From CAYZXU01 sp964482535 (lineage in GTDB: Bacteria > Desulfobacterota > Desulfobacteria > Desulfobacterales > BuS5): a DNA stretch of 6,905 bases. Below are positions 4,913 through 6,905 of the stretch, one piece after another; position 1 is the stretch's first letter; each line of letters opens with the position of its first letter. Location: NCBI GenBank assembly GCA_964482535.1, contig CAYZXU010000123.1, positions 1 through 6,905 on the forward strand. Reading direction: 5' to 3'. The notes beneath the pieces were generated by a model. The model saw only the letters and a list, made by a program, of their open reading frames with translations, ran no database searches and had not been told where the DNA came from. A program made the position numbers and the translations under genes.

Positions 4913-6905
4913 ATGTTTAAACATTTAGTCGGAATTATTATATTTTTATTATTGCTCCCTGTAAATTTATATTCCATGGAATCTTTAAGTGTTTTAGTAT
5001 TACCCTTTGAAGTATACTCACAGGAAAACACTTCATATTTAGAGGAAAAAATTTCCGAAGCATTAAGAAACCATCTGGAAAAAAGCGGCGCCATTATAGT
5101 GCAGCCTGAAAAAAAACAGGTAGAAAAAGAATCATTGGATCTTTATGAAGAAATACGCTCAGCAGGCATTAAAAATGGAGCAGACTATGTGGTTTGGGGG
5201 AGTCTGACCCTGGCAGGCAGCAATTTTTCCCTTGATGTAAAGATGATTAAATCCTTTGCAACAACATCACCTGAAGTCTTTTTTGCAAACGGAGAAGGGA
5301 TTGAAAATCTGCCCGGTATTGTTAGAAAAATTGCAGAAGACATAAACTTGAAGCTTTTCAAAAAAGAAAGGGTGGCAAAGGTAATAATATCCGGCAATAC
5401 ACGCATAGAAACAGATGCAATAAAAAAGAATATTAAAACAAAGCCGGGCGACATTTTTCTTGCGAAAAGCCTTTCTGAAGATCTTAAAGCTATTTATTCA
5501 ATGGGATATTTTGAAGATATCAGAATTGAGGCGGACAACAGCCCTGATGGAAAAATAATTACATTTATCGTAAAAGAAAAACAGACGATAAGGAAAATAC
5601 TCATAACAGGGAACAAGGTATATGAAAAAAAAGAGATAGAAGACGCTTTAGATATCAAAACAGGATCCATTGTAAATATTTTTAAAATACGGAGCAATAT
5701 AAAACGCATTAAAGAGCTTTATATTACCAAAAATTACCATAATGCTGAAATAATATACAAAATCCACCCGCTTCAACATAATCAGGCTGATCTTGAGTTT
5801 GTCATTAAAGAGGGCGGAAAACTTAGAATTAAAAATATTATTTTTGATGGCAACTCTGACTATTCTGACAAAAAACTGAAAAAAGTTATTAAAACAAAGG
5901 AAAAAGGCTTTTGGTCGTGGCTTACTTCAACAGGAAATTATAACAGAGAAAAACTGAATCAGGATGCTGCCTTTCTTTTTGGATTTTACCATAACAGCGG
6001 TTATGCTAATGCCAGGGTGGGAGAACCTTTGGTTGAATTTAAGAAAGATTCAATAGAGGTAACCTTTAAGATACAAGAAGGCAAAAGGTTCAAGGTTGGT
6101 ACGGTTGATGTGGGCGGTGATCTTATTTTTAAAAAAGAAAAATTAACGAAAAATCTGAAAATAACCGGCAAAGAGTATTATAACAGGGAAGTTATACGTA
6201 ACGACATACTTGTTCTTACAGATATTTATTCTGATGAGGGCTATGCATTTGCCGATATATCCCCTGGTATTAATGAAAACCATGAAAAACAGACAGTGGA
6301 TATCACATATAAAATTAATAAAGGCAAACAGGTCTATTTTGAAAAAATCACCATAAAAGGCAATACAAAAACAAGGGATAAGGTTATACGGCGTGAACTT
6401 AAAGTGTATGAGCAGGAAATTTTCAGCGGGAAAAAGTTAAAGCAGGGGGTTCGGAATTTAAAGCGTCTTGACTACTTCGAAGATGTGAAAGTGGACACTT
6501 CAAAGGGGAGCGGAGAGGACAAGATGAATTTAGACCTTGAGGTGATTGAAAAACCGACGGGCTCTTTCAGTTTCGGAGGCGGTTACAGCAGTGTCGAGCA
6601 CGCATTTGTCACCGGCTCAATAACCCAGAGAAATTTGTTTGGCAGGGGTCATATTCTTAATCTAAAGGCACAGTTAGGCGACAGGACAAACCAGTATACA
6701 TTAAGTCTTACAGAGCCATGGCTGTTTGACATACCTTTATCAATCGGCTTTGATGTATATAACTGGGAATATGATTATGATGATTATGAGCGTGACAGTA
6801 TAGGCGGCTCAATCAGGATCAGCTATCCTGTATTTGATTATACCAGGCTGTACCTTTCATATTCATATGATAAAAGCGATATTAACAGCATATGGTTTTA
6901 TGCAG
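4913..6905 (+). CDS. bamA: Outer membrane protein assembly factor BamA (3' partial)
   Basis: Core of the BAM complex, which folds and inserts beta-barrel proteins into the outer membrane. The frame stays open from the ATG at 4913 to the right edge (664 codons). Residues 1-21 form a signal peptide: Lys3, a long hydrophobic core, likely cleavage after LYS. Residues about 24-150 are an extra alpha/beta domain not found in E. coli BamA, with VLVLPFEV near its start and ADYVVWGSLTLAGSNFSLDV (90-109). Five POTRA domains follow at about 152-222, 225-300, 302-390, 392-470 and 472-548. Four open with a glycine-containing beta strand (ISGN, ITGN, FDGN, IKGN); POTRA4 has a variant VGGD. The barrel begins near 549 (TGSFSFGGGYSS) and includes ITQRNLFGRG (570-579) and LTEPWLF (599-605), typical of BamA. 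Roughly 250 or more barrel residues should lie beyond the edge. It starts 7 nt after lolD, with only a weak AGG upstream. The barrel motifs and position after lolD favour BamA over TamA or other Omp85 proteins. Confidence 0.95.
   Translation, partial: MFKHLVGIIIFLLLLPVNLYSMESLSVLVLPFEVYSQENTSYLEEKISEALRNHLEKSGAIIVQPEKKQVEKESLDLYEEIRSAGIKNGADYVVWGSLTLAGSNFSLDVKMIKSFATTSPEVFFANGEGIENLPGIVRKIAEDINLKLFKKERVAKVIISGNTRIETDAIKKNIKTKPGDIFLAKSLSEDLKAIYSMGYFEDIRIEADNSPDGKIITFIVKEKQTIRKILITGNKVYEKKEIEDALDIKTGSIVNIFKIRSNIKRIKELYITKNYHNAEIIYKIHPLQHNQADLEFVIKEGGKLRIKNIIFDGNSDYSDKKLKKVIKTKEKGFWSWLTSTGNYNREKLNQDAAFLFGFYHNSGYANARVGEPLVEFKKDSIEVTFKIQEGKRFKVGTVDVGGDLIFKKEKLTKNLKITGKEYYNREVIRNDILVLTDIYSDEGYAFADISPGINENHEKQTVDITYKINKGKQVYFEKITIKGNTKTRDKVIRRELKVYEQEIFSGKKLKQGVRNLKRLDYFEDVKVDTSKGSGEDKMNLDLEVIEKPTGSFSFGGGYSSVEHAFVTGSITQRNLFGRGHILNLKAQLGDRTNQYTLSLTEPWLFDIPLSIGFDVYNWEYDYDDYERDSIGGSIRISYPVFDYTRLYLSYSYDKSDINSIWFYA

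Noticed and set aside
6761..6802. Tyr/Asp-rich stretch (NWEYDYDDYERD) in the BamA barrel as an unusual repeat
   Set aside because: It sits where a strand and loop of the barrel are expected, and from memory similar acidic-aromatic runs occur in related BamA proteins. It is not a true repeat.

Overview
The window reads as a stretch of a draft chromosome from an AT-rich, diderm (Gram-negative) bacterium. The gene order lysS - lolC/E-type permease - lolD - bamA, the PilS-like kinase with its Arg-Leu-Lys-Trp-Leu N-terminal motif, and a BamA with an extra domain before its POTRA repeats together suggest a member of the Desulfobacterota (old Deltaproteobacteria), perhaps a sulfate-reducing Desulfobacterales lineage. 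This placement comes from remembered family patterns and was not tested by a search.

Layout, all on the + strand: (1) 3-1307, a membrane-bound sensor histidine kinase of the PilS/NtrB type, open at the left edge. (2) 1308-1491, an intergenic stretch with short palindromes and a possible sigma-70 promoter. (3) 1492-2982, class II lysyl-tRNA synthetase. (4) 3003-4128, a lipoprotein-releasing ABC permease (LolC/LolE/LolF family) cut at its C-terminus by a run of exactly 100 N (4129-4228), which looks like an assembly placeholder. (5) 4229-4905, the ATPase LolD, missing only its first few residues in the same gap. (6) 4913-6905, BamA, with a signal peptide, an extra alpha/beta domain, five POTRA domains and the start of the beta-barrel, open at the right edge.

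From lysS onward the spacings are tight (20 nt before the permease, 7 nt between lolD and bamA), so lysS-lolC-lolD-bamA probably forms one transcription unit. Its last three genes serve outer-membrane biogenesis: the Lol transporter lifts mature lipoproteins out of the inner membrane, and BamA folds beta-barrel proteins into the outer membrane. Some Bam-complex partners are themselves lipoproteins that need Lol. The kinase is separated by 184 nt and is probably a different unit.

I see no mobile element, CRISPR array, RNA gene or unfamiliar multi-gene system here. The points most worth checking are the extra domain in BamA, the kinase with no visible PAS domain, the single hook-bearing Lol permease, and the mis-sized assembly gap.
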